Made by a program: the position numbers and the translations under genes. This document shows positions 1 to 5,915 of a stretch of 11,538 nt of DNA, piece by piece (position 1 is the first letter of the stretch; each line of letters opens with the position of its first letter). The DNA lies in the NCBI GenBank assembly GCA_001825565.1, contig MHXM01000172.1:1-11538 (forward strand), given 5' to 3'. The stretch comes from Desulfuromonadaceae bacterium GWC2_58_13. Lineage in GTDB: Bacteria > Desulfobacterota > Desulfuromonadia > Desulfuromonadales > Trichloromonadaceae. The notes under the pieces are model-generated. The model saw only the letters and a list, made by a program, of their open reading frames with translations, did not search any database and had not been told where the DNA came from.

Positions 1-162
1 CATAACCGGGCAGAGCAGGGACGGTAGGCGTGCCCTCCGGACTTCCGTGGGGTCTTGCCGCAAACACTCGAAATGGCTCAGGAAAAAGAGGGCTCCGCGA
101 AAATCTTCTCCTGAGCGATTTGAAGGGTTCTCCCTTGGGCGGATTTTATCTGTTCCGCCGAT
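1..162. other. Leader/intergenic stretch with an 8-bp inverted repeat, no gene recognised
   Basis: No reading frame here looks like protein. A frame open from position 2 stops at 164-166 and encodes a basic, low-complexity peptide. A GTG-initiated frame from position 30 runs on into the kinase gene out of frame and is a shadow. The stretch carries a perfect 8-bp inverted repeat, GCTCAGGA (76-83) with TCCTGAGC (109-116), separated by 25 bases. A 5-bp hairpin follows, AAGGG (123-127) with CCCTT (132-136) and a TTCT loop. Neither is followed by a clear run of T, so a terminator for an upstream gene is possible but not shown. Confidence 0.4.
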
Positions 163-191
163 TTGACAGAACTCGGGAATGGGGTTATTTT
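163..191 (+). promoter_or_regulatory. Sigma-70-type promoter for the sugar kinase gene
   Basis: TTGACA at 163-168 is a perfect -35 hexamer. It is followed by a 17-base spacer and TATTTT at 186-191, which matches four of six -10 positions. Transcription would begin near 198, giving a leader of about 105 bases before the ATG at 304. This explains why a longer reading frame appears to start with TTG at 163: that TTG is more economically read as the -35 box. Confidence 0.5.
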
Positions 192-303
192 GGGCAACCG
201 AGGGGAGGCAGATGCCAACCCTTTGGAAATCCTGGCTCTTTTTTGGCGCTTTTGCCGGATTCCAGGGAAGCTTCCCCTTTCTTGCCCTTACGGAGACCCC
301 TCC

Positions 304-1971
304 ATGCCCCAGAATCTGAAGAAGAGATTCCTCTTTCTCGGCGGTATCCCGGTATTCGATTACATGATCTCGGTAAGGCTCTCCGAGATTCAGCAGGCCG
401 CCGAAAACAATGTGCTGATTATCGGAGACCGGGTGCTGTTGCCGGTAGGGGCTGTTTTCAAGGTGCGGGCAACGGGACTTGCCGAAGCCTTTTACATCAA
501 TCCTCTGGCCAATGGCGAGCTGCAGACCCTGCAGGATACGACCTACTGCGCCCTGACCTTCGGCGGAAAACATCCGGAGTCCCGAAAAAACACCAGCCTG
601 CGGGCTGACCTTGCGACCATTGTGGCCGAGCTCAAGGAACAGTTTCCCGAAACCATTCGGGGCGAAAGCGACCTGAAAATCATCGCGGTCGGCGAACCTG
701 CCGAGATTGTCCTGGGTGGGAACAACAAAAACATTATTGAAGAGATCCATACCCTATTCGCTTCGCCCCAGTTGTCCGGCCTGGTCGAAGGTTGTTCTTT
801 CGAGCACATCTTCTTTTTCGACACCCAGAATCCCGGTTTCGAGATGGTTCGGGACCTCTACGACCGGCTCGGCGTGTCCATGGGAGATCCCAAGGAGATG
901 CATGTGGCCGGCCTCGTGCCCCGAACCGGCTACGTTTTCACCATTCAGAACGAAGCGGGGAAAAACCTCGACCGGATCATTCTGGCCAACCGCACCAACG
1001 AAGAGATCATTCCCAAGGGACAGGTCAACGAACGCTACGCCAAACTTCAGAAAAGCCTCCGGGGTGACCGGTCGTTGCCGGAAACCCACCTGGTGATCAA
1101 TTCCATGACCAACCAGGAGGAACTCCGACTCCTGGTCCGGGCGCTCAAAACCGCCCACGCCAGCGGGGTGCGGAGCTATCTTTGTCCCACCCTGACCCTG
1201 CTCAACGCCATGGAACGTCTGGTTGATGCGAGTTACTACACGGTCGAACGGGAACACTTTTTCTCGTTCCGCAAGGATTTCCTCGAAAACGTCATCATTC
1301 CCTACGTGGAGTACATCATCTGCAACAAGGATGAGTTGACCCTGCTCGACGACACTGCCGGCAAACGGGGCATCGACGAGGCCGCGAGCCTGCTTTCCAG
1401 CCGGATGAACCGGGGAAAACGGACCGGCAGCGAGGACGGGGGGAAGGTGATTGTCACCGGGGGGAGCAAGGGCGGCCGCTACACCGAACGGCTGGATCCG
1501 GAGCGGGCGACGAATTTCTGGCAAAAAGCCGAATTGCCGACGGGGCGGGCGGTACGATTCGCCGAGCGGCGCATCGTGTGCGGCGACGACTATGTCACCC
1601 ATCTGACCTCTACGCTCGGCGCCGGGGACGTGTTCTCCGGCATCTTCATCGGCCTCATTGCCCTGGGCTGGGACGGCGGGCACGTGTTGCGGGCCGCCAC
1701 CCTCGGCGCCCAGCATTTTATCCAGTACCGCAGCAAGCCCACCATCGACCACATGATCGCGGTCGACGAAGAACACGCCCGCATGGGGACCGAAACCGAA
1801 CTCGCCGACGTCATCTCCCATCACCTCGACGATAGCGGCGATCCCACCCGCTACGGGACCATTTCCGATACCGTGATCACGGTACGAACCACCCAGATTC
1901 AGCATCCGTTCCGGGAGATTCTCGGACTTGCCTTGAAATTCGGGGAAAGTCGTCCGGCGGAAAATTTCTGA
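304..1971 (+). CDS. PfkB/ribokinase-like sugar kinase family protein, long N-terminal region
   Basis: Encodes 555 residues. The C-terminal third carries the PfkB-superfamily nucleotide and catalytic signature TLGAGDVFSGIF, with G439-A440-G441-D442; the aspartate is the expected catalytic base. An ICNKDELTLL segment (N341, E344) matches the N-x-x-E type motif that helps bind Mg-nucleotide. A VIVTGGSKGG strand lies between them, as in ribokinase folds. Ordinary PfkB kinases are about 300-350 residues, so roughly 200 extra residues at the N-terminal side are unexplained. The length is closer to ADP-dependent gluco/phosphofructokinases, but I cannot confirm their HxE motif, so phosphoryl donor and substrate are unassigned. 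ATG 304 was chosen because GGAG (292-295) sits 8 bases upstream; the in-frame TTG at 163 overlaps a -35 box. No signal peptide or membrane segment, so probably cytosolic. It is convergent with the peptidase gene. Confidence 0.72.
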   Translation: MPQNLKKRFLFLGGIPVFDYMISVRLSEIQQAAENNVLIIGDRVLLPVGAVFKVRATGLAEAFYINPLANGELQTLQDTTYCALTFGGKHPESRKNTSLRADLATIVAELKEQFPETIRGESDLKIIAVGEPAEIVLGGNNKNIIEEIHTLFASPQLSGLVEGCSFEHIFFFDTQNPGFEMVRDLYDRLGVSMGDPKEMHVAGLVPRTGYVFTIQNEAGKNLDRIILANRTNEEIIPKGQVNERYAKLQKSLRGDRSLPETHLVINSMTNQEELRLLVRALKTAHASGVRSYLCPTLTLLNAMERLVDASYYTVEREHFFSFRKDFLENVIIPYVEYIICNKDELTLLDDTAGKRGIDEAASLLSSRMNRGKRTGSEDGGKVIVTGGSKGGRYTERLDPERATNFWQKAELPTGRAVRFAERRIVCGDDYVTHLTSTLGAGDVFSGIFIGLIALGWDGGHVLRAATLGAQHFIQYRSKPTIDHMIAVDEEHARMGTETELADVISHHLDDSGDPTRYGTISDTVITVRTTQIQHPFREILGLALKFGESRPAENF

Positions 1972-1979
1972 GGCGGCGG

Positions 1980-2005
1980 CCCGGGAAACCTGAATCCATC
2001 CCGGG
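1980..2005. terminator. Possible hairpin between convergent genes
   Basis: CCCGGGA (1980-1986) and TCCCGGG (1999-2005) form a perfect 7-bp stem with a 12-base loop, nine bases after the kinase stop. On the plus strand it is followed by ACGTTTCTCC, only a weak T stretch. On the minus strand it lies about 30 bases past the peptidase stop. Its place between two convergent stops suits a shared terminator, but there is no proper U tract on either side. Confidence 0.3.
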
Positions 2006-2034
2006 ACGTTTCTCCATCCCCCCAAAAAAACTTT

Positions 2035-3228
2035 TCAGCCGATGGCGAGCAGGCCGGGATGGTTGCCGGTCAGGCATCGCCCCCCCTCGGGCGTAACCAC
2101 GAAGGTATTCTCCGTCCCCACCGCACCGATGCCGGCGATCCCTTTTTTGGGTTCGATGGCCAGGACCATGTTCTCTTGCAACGGCTCGTCGAATCCCTTG
2201 GCCAGTACCGGCCATTCGTCGATGTACAGGCCGATGCCGTGGCCGAGGAAACGGGCCTGGCGCGCGCCGAAGCCCATGAATCCGTCCAGAAACTCCGGGT
2301 CCAGTTGGCCGGTGATCTTGGCGTAGATCTCCGACGGGATCGCCCCCGGTTTGAGCATCGCGGCGGTGGCGTTCTGGATCTCGATGCAGCGTTTATGAGT
2401 CCGGATGGCTTCCTCCGGCAGCTCTCCTTTAAAAACGTAGGTCAGGGTCTTGTCGGTGTGGTAGCCGTCGACGCCGCAGCCGATGTCGACGAAGACCAGG
2501 TCGCCCTGCTGCAGGCAGCGATGCCGGCTGCCGAGCAGGGGGACCGCCGGGCTCATGCCGTAGTTGCCGCCGGGGCCGTCGAAGGAGGTGGGATAGATGG
2601 AGCTCTCGCCGAAACAGATGTGGCCGAGCAGGATCTCGGTTTCGTACATGCCGAAGCGGGCGATGCCGTGATGACCTTCGGCAACCATGGCCGGATAAAG
2701 GAGGCTGGCGAACTCGGCTTCGCTCATCCCCTCGCGCAGCAGTTCCGGCACCTTTTCTTCGAGGATAAGTTGGTGGATGCGTCCCGACTCCTCCATCCGT
2801 TCCAGCTCGTAGGTGCTCTTGACCGCCCGCACCGCGGACAGGGAGAGGTCGGCGGATTCGACTCGGGAAAAACCGAAGTGCTTGTTGAAGCGTGCATAGG
2901 CGGCCAGAGGAACCCGTTCGGTTTCGAGGTGGACGGTGTCGGGGATGTGTTTCATGGCGGCGGCCGCGTCGCGGAAGCTGGACATCGGCCGGATGTCGCC
3001 GAATTCGGATTCGTCCAGGGCCCGCTGCATGCTGCGACGCACCCAGTAGACGGCCGCGCCGTCGCGGGGGATCAGCACCAGCGCGTCCTGCATGGTGCCG
3101 GTCAGATAGAACTGGTTGATTTTACCGAACACCGCCAGCAGCTGCCATTCGGGACAGTCGCGATCCATGCGTGAACGCAGCGCCGCCAGCCGCTGCTCCA
3201 GTTCTTTTCGGGGAACCTTTTTAAACAT
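2035..3228 (-). CDS. M24-family metallopeptidase (Xaa-Pro dipeptidase/aminopeptidase-like)
   Basis: Encodes 397 residues with the two-part layout of creatinase/prolidase-type enzymes: an N-terminal domain (about 1-135) and a C-terminal pita-bread catalytic domain (about 145-390). All five dinuclear-metal ligands are visible: D248 and D259 in FVDIGCGVDGYHTDKT, H330 in FLGHGIGL, E359 in LAIEPK and E373 in GTENTFVV. The family cleaves N-terminal residues preceding proline or Xaa-Pro dipeptides. The exact substrate cannot be read from sequence, and some members have other roles. No signal peptide is seen, so the enzyme is probably cytosolic. ATG 3228 is supported by AAGGAG six bases upstream. The length is usual for bacterial prolidase-like M24 proteins. 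It is separated by 243 bases from the methyltransferase gene upstream on the same strand and probably has its own promoter, though none stands out. Confidence 0.9.
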   Translation of the reverse strand: MFKKVPRKELEQRLAALRSRMDRDCPEWQLLAVFGKINQFYLTGTMQDALVLIPRDGAAVYWVRRSMQRALDESEFGDIRPMSSFRDAAAAMKHIPDTVHLETERVPLAAYARFNKHFGFSRVESADLSLSAVRAVKSTYELERMEESGRIHQLILEEKVPELLREGMSEAEFASLLYPAMVAEGHHGIARFGMYETEILLGHICFGESSIYPTSFDGPGGNYGMSPAVPLLGSRHRCLQQGDLVFVDIGCGVDGYHTDKTLTYVFKGELPEEAIRTHKRCIEIQNATAAMLKPGAIPSEIYAKITGQLDPEFLDGFMGFGARQARFLGHGIGLYIDEWPVLAKGFDEPLQENMVLAIEPKKGIAGIGAVGTENTFVVTPEGGRCLTGNHPGLLAIG

Positions 3229-3471
3229 TTGTGACTCCTTGGGGAAATAACATAGAAACAGAAGGGTTCAAATCGTTGCTATCGTACACGAGATGAACGG
3301 CTTCGCCTAGCTTGACATTGCGATCGGCGGTCGGCTTTTTGCCTGGGGATTTCCGGAACCGGCGGGATTATCCACGATATTTAAGGTTTTTTCGCGAGGA
3401 TGATTCCGCGGGGAATGGCAGAGGTCGGCCGTTGGCGCTCAGGAGAGCGTCCCGGGCGCTTCCGATCCGGA
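3229..3471. other. Intergenic region between methyltransferase and peptidase genes
   Basis: No gene is seen. Just past the methyltransferase stop there is a small CGCTC-TCCT-GAGCG hairpin (minus strand, around 3436-3449) with no T tract after it. Nearer the peptidase, a minus-strand TACGAT resembles a -10 box but lacks a matching -35. A plus-strand TTGACA near 3312 has no acceptable -10 at the right distance and no gene to serve. The region therefore probably holds a terminator and a peptidase promoter that I cannot place. Confidence 0.3.
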
Positions 3472-4317
3472 TTATTTGTGTGCCGTGACGCCCATGAGCT
3501 CGGCGACTTTCACGACCTTGGCGAAGCCCGCCGCCCTGAGCCGCTGTGCGGCATGGTCGATAAAGCCGGCGCCGCGTTTTACCAGATTCGGGTTGCCCGT
3601 GTAGTGGAACAGTGCCCCGCGCCTTTTCAGCACGCGATGAATTTCCCGGTAGAACCGCTCGCTGTAAAGCTCGCCGGCAAGGGAAAACCGGGGCGGATCA
3701 TGAATGACCGCATCAAAGGATTCCGCCGTAAGCTCCCGGATGTATTCATCGATATCGGCATGAACCAATTGGATGTTGGGACCGAATATCTGTCGCGACC
3801 ACGGGTTTCTTTGGCGGAGCGCCATGACCGTTGAACTCAGTTCGACGGAAATGACCTCGCGCGCCCCGAGCTTGAGCGCTGCCGAAGCCGCATAGCCGAG
3901 TCCGCTGCAGGTATCCAGTACCCGATCCCCTTTTTTTACGACCTGCGCCGCCATCCGCCCAGCACTTTCGAAAGGGTTGATCCCCTTCGAAATATGCATT
4001 TTTACCCCGCTGATTTCCAGCAGCGGCGCTTGATCGGTAGGGACGAGTTTGTAATAACCCTCATCCCGGATTTCGAGCACTTCGAGCCGGCCGTCTTCCA
4101 GAATGAAAATCCGGTTTTCCTTTCCTTCAATCCGCCGCAGCTCCTCCCGGCTCAGCCGATTATCCCCATCAAGGATCAGTTCGTCGCCGCGGAGGGCAAA
4201 CGTCCCCCGGGAAAGATTCAGGTCGAGCGAAACGCCGATGTGTTTTTCGCCTCGGTCCATCGCATCGAGAATCTGACGGGCAACCGCCGAGTGGAACCAA
4301 TAATCGTTTTTGCTCAT
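3472..4317 (-). CDS. Class I SAM-dependent methyltransferase (COG2521-like, archaeal-type)
   Basis: Encodes 281 residues. The N-terminal 110 residues form a separate mixed domain. The Rossmann methyltransferase fold follows: motif I VLDTCSGLGY (133-142) for S-adenosylmethionine binding, acidic E159 at the end of strand 2 (ISVEL), D188 in VHADID, and the post-motif IHDPPRFSLAGELYS with D207-P208-P209. A DPP[RY/F] element is typical of enzymes acting on nucleic-acid nitrogens, but it is not decisive. The segments NPWSRQIF and HDPPRFSLAGELYS, together with a GALFHYTG strand, are what I remember of the predicted archaeal methyltransferase group COG2521; this recognition is from memory. ATG 4317 was chosen because the alternative in-frame TTG at 4359 overlaps the upstream gene and lacks a ribosome site. 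The start is 25 bases past the UPF0270 stop, so the two are very probably co-transcribed. The substrate is unknown. Confidence 0.82.
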   Translation of the reverse strand: MSKNDYWFHSAVARQILDAMDRGEKHIGVSLDLNLSRGTFALRGDELILDGDNRLSREELRRIEGKENRIFILEDGRLEVLEIRDEGYYKLVPTDQAPLLEISGVKMHISKGINPFESAGRMAAQVVKKGDRVLDTCSGLGYAASAALKLGAREVISVELSSTVMALRQRNPWSRQIFGPNIQLVHADIDEYIRELTAESFDAVIHDPPRFSLAGELYSERFYREIHRVLKRRGALFHYTGNPNLVKRGAGFIDHAAQRLRAAGFAKVVKVAELMGVTAHK

Positions 4318-4342
4318 GACATCCGTAAGCGTCAAAAGGTTC

Positions 4343-4600
4343 TTAGTGGCAGGCGACAATATTCGCCGTTTGCGACCTCAGGTCCAGAACGACTTTGACC
4401 TTCTTGTTCTTCAGTTGCCGAAGAACCTGTTCGACCTTTTCCTCCAGGGTACAGCCGGACTCATCCCAATCCGCGCCGTCCCTGGTCACAAACTCCTGGA
4501 TCATATTCCGCAGCGTATCCGGATGGATTCGTTCGTAGGGAACCTCAATGCCTTCTTCGTGAGGAGCGATGGGGGAAAGTCGTGGGGGTGTGCCGGCCAT
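4343..4600 (-). CDS. UPF0270 (YheU-like) family protein
   Basis: Encodes 85 residues. The core from residue 19 onward, with VPYERIHPDTLRNMIQEFV, then TRDGADW and TLEEKVEQVLRQL, matches the UPF0270 pattern known from E. coli YheU (about 72 residues: hydrophobic start, P-E/D-TL-NLI/MIQ-E/SFV-REG-D, TLE-KV). The family has no established biochemical role that I can state with confidence. The protein has an extra N-terminal tail of about 18 residues that is rich in proline and acidic residues. No internal start codon would remove it, and AGGA eight bases before ATG 4600 supports the long form. It lies between the unknown 262-residue gene (52-base gap) and the methyltransferase (25-base gap), in operon-like spacing. 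Confidence 0.85.
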   Translation of the reverse strand: MAGTPPRLSPIAPHEEGIEVPYERIHPDTLRNMIQEFVTRDGADWDESGCTLEEKVEQVLRQLKNKKVKVVLDLRSQTANIVACH

Positions 4601-4652
4601 ATGGGGCTTCCTGTGGATTAAAGGAATGGATCGGTACTGGCGGAGAACCGGG

Positions 4653-5441
4653 TTATAACGAGGCAGCGCCGAAGTCCGTCAGCGGCCGCAGGCTTCGAGC
4701 CAAAATTTCGAAAGCCAGGTCGAGGTCGCCCTCCGGACTCAGCGTCGGTCCGAGAACGCGCACCAGCGTGGCCCGTTTGAGCAGGCGGTCGTCATAGCCG
4801 GCCTGCGGAGCCAGGCGTCGCAACGTGTTTTTCAGGTGGGCAAAATTGAGGTCGCGGGTCAATTGCATCGCGTCGCCGAACCCGTCGTAGTTCATCGCCG
4901 CCCGGTTGAAAATCACCGGTGTTCGTCCCCGGGCATACAGCCAGAGGGTCTCGTCGCGCACTTCGGAGGTCTGGGGCTGCTCGAGCGTCACTTTGCGGGT
5001 CATCGGCATGCCCCCGGCGAGCAGGGTCTTGCCGAGACTGAACTTGCGTTTCGTCACCGTGGCGGTGGTCTGGATCTGCCCCGCGCTGCAAATGGCGACC
5101 AGCAGCAGATCAATCGTGGCGTAGTCAATGTCACCGAGTTCTCCGGTAACCGACTCGACCCGCAGCGCCTGTTCTCCCAGTCCAAACCGGCGGACAAGGA
5201 AAGGGGGCTTCCGTTTGCGCACGGCCAGCGGATCGACCACCAGCGCCGGAACGCCGTCCCCGGTGAGCCTGCCCGACAACGCCTCGGCCTGGCGCGGGTC
5301 GGCGAAACACGCGAGTACCGCCGGTCCGCCGCCGGCGATCTTTTGCCGGGCCTCGAAAGCCACGGTTCCCAACGCGTCGGCGATGGTCTGGGCGACCGCC
5401 ACTTCTTCTTTCTGCCAGCCAAAGGCCACAACAAGATGCAT
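4653..5441 (-). CDS. Conserved-looking hypothetical protein, function unknown
   Basis: Encodes 262 residues; I do not recognise the family. The protein is soluble-looking, with no signal peptide or membrane helix, and begins with a hydrophobic strand (MHLVVAFGW) and an amphipathic helix, as in a small alpha/beta domain. Around residues 100-120 is a hydrophobic stretch, ATIDLLLVAICSAG, followed by a basic segment TVTKRKFSLGKTLL. The C-terminal part contains LARSLRPLTDFG. ATG 5441 is preferred over the upstream in-frame start at 5483 because GGAG lies six bases before it and the longer N-terminus is basic and uninformative. It is first in a minus-strand run with the UPF0270 and methyltransferase genes, so a shared role is plausible but unproven. 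Codon use resembles its neighbours, with no sign of recent transfer. Confidence 0.7.
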   Translation of the reverse strand: MHLVVAFGWQKEEVAVAQTIADALGTVAFEARQKIAGGGPAVLACFADPRQAEALSGRLTGDGVPALVVDPLAVRKRKPPFLVRRFGLGEQALRVESVTGELGDIDYATIDLLLVAICSAGQIQTTATVTKRKFSLGKTLLAGGMPMTRKVTLEQPQTSEVRDETLWLYARGRTPVIFNRAAMNYDGFGDAMQLTRDLNFAHLKNTLRRLAPQAGYDDRLLKRATLVRVLGPTLSPEGDLDLAFEILARSLRPLTDFGAASL

Positions 5442-5810
5442 CCTGCACTCCGCTCGAAGGGTGGGAGAAAGCTTCCAGCCCATGTCTTTCTGAGTCTGCG
5501 AGGGTTTGCCGCCGCCAAAGCAACGGGGAGTTTGGCGTTCATGATCGATTCGCTATCGTTACGGATGACATAATATCACGGCAAGGGACAAAAAGGGAGC
5601 TTGTCCGGGGCCAAAGGGCGCCCCATCGAACCCCGTAACCATAGGCACACCCGAAACCCAGGTAACTTCATCTAAGCAGTCGACATTATTGTTTTTTAAA
5701 CCGAACAGGAAAAACCACGCAACTTTGGTTACACCCCGGGTTTTTCTCCTCCCCGCCTGCCCGAACCGCCAACCGCCTGTTGTTGCGGCAACCTCGCAAG
5801 CGAAGAAGCT
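5442..5810. other. Divergent intergenic region with tandem hairpins
   Basis: This is the spacer between the minus-strand cluster and the plus-strand signalling operon. Open frames crossing it on the minus strand look like random translation. It holds two adjacent inverted repeats (described separately at 5586-5624) and a compact GTTGC-G-GCAAC inverted repeat at 5782-5792, 18 bases upstream of the sigma-54 -24 element. A minus-strand TATTAT (5570-5575) could be a -10 box for the unknown gene, but no good -35 accompanies it. I compared the region with the class I cyclic-di-GMP riboswitch consensus and did not find a convincing match on either strand. Confidence 0.4.
5586..5624. repeat. Two back-to-back hairpins
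   Basis: GGACAA (5586-5591) pairs with TTGTCC (5601-5606) around a nine-base loop. It is followed directly by GGGGC (5607-5611) pairing with GCCCC (5620-5624) around an eight-base loop that includes part of the palindrome GGGCGCCC (5616-5623). Read on the minus strand, the first stem gains a G-T pair. The pair sits about 145 bases upstream of the unknown minus-strand gene and about 190 upstream of the sigma-54 promoter, so it could be a leader structure or an operator. There is no U tract outside the stems, so an ordinary terminator is unlikely. Confidence 0.4.
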
Positions 5811-5826
5811 TGGCGCCATATTTGCA
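5811..5826 (+). promoter_or_regulatory. Sigma-54 (RpoN) -24/-12 promoter for the sensor operon
   Basis: TGGCGC (5811-5816), five bases, then TTGCA (5822-5826) matches the TGGCAC-N5-TTGCA consensus at 10 of 11 positions. The invariant GG (5812-5813) and GC (5824-5825) are exactly ten bases apart, as required. Transcription would start near 5837, about 25 bases before the ATG at 5862 and 80 before the ATG at 5916. Sigma-54 promoters need an enhancer-binding activator. No activator gene is present in the window and no clear upstream binding site could be assigned. Confidence 0.6.
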
Positions 5827-5915
5827 AATTTCCGAGTGCTGGAGGCGTTTGTGTCTCGCCTATGAACTGTCATGCCATCGCATCAAACGGTTGCTTACGG
5901 GAATTAAAATCAGCC

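Noticed and set aside
163..303. N-terminal extension of the kinase starting at TTG 163
   Set aside because: The TTG is part of a perfect TTGACA -35 box with a -10 at the correct distance, and the ATG at 304 has a good ribosome site. The extra 47 residues look like translated leader.
754..2025. 423-codon minus-strand frame antisense to the sugar kinase
   Set aside because: It overlaps the well-supported PfkB-like gene fully, has no recognisable domain and no convincing ribosome site.
2059..3174. 371-codon plus-strand frame antisense to the M24 peptidase
   Set aside because: The minus strand holds all five peptidase metal ligands; the antisense translation is glycine/valine/aspartate-rich shadow.
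3312..3345. Plus-strand TTGACA between the peptidase and methyltransferase genes
   Set aside because: At 17 bases downstream the sequence is CTTTTT, a poor -10, and no plus-strand gene follows.
5615..5640. tRNA T-loop-like GGTTCGAT on the minus strand
   Set aside because: The flanking bases do not form the five-pair T stem and no cloverleaf or acceptor stem can be built.
5600..5740. Possible cyclic-di-GMP class I riboswitch
   Set aside because: A minus-strand stretch with GGTTACGGGG and a plus-strand CACGCAA look vaguely like parts of the consensus, but the pieces are in the wrong order and strand and the conserved core is missing.
5559..5873. 104-codon minus-strand frame across the intergenic region
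   Set aside because: It has no ribosome site, a frame interrupted by nothing but chance, and it runs through the hairpins and the sigma-54 promoter. No family is recognised.
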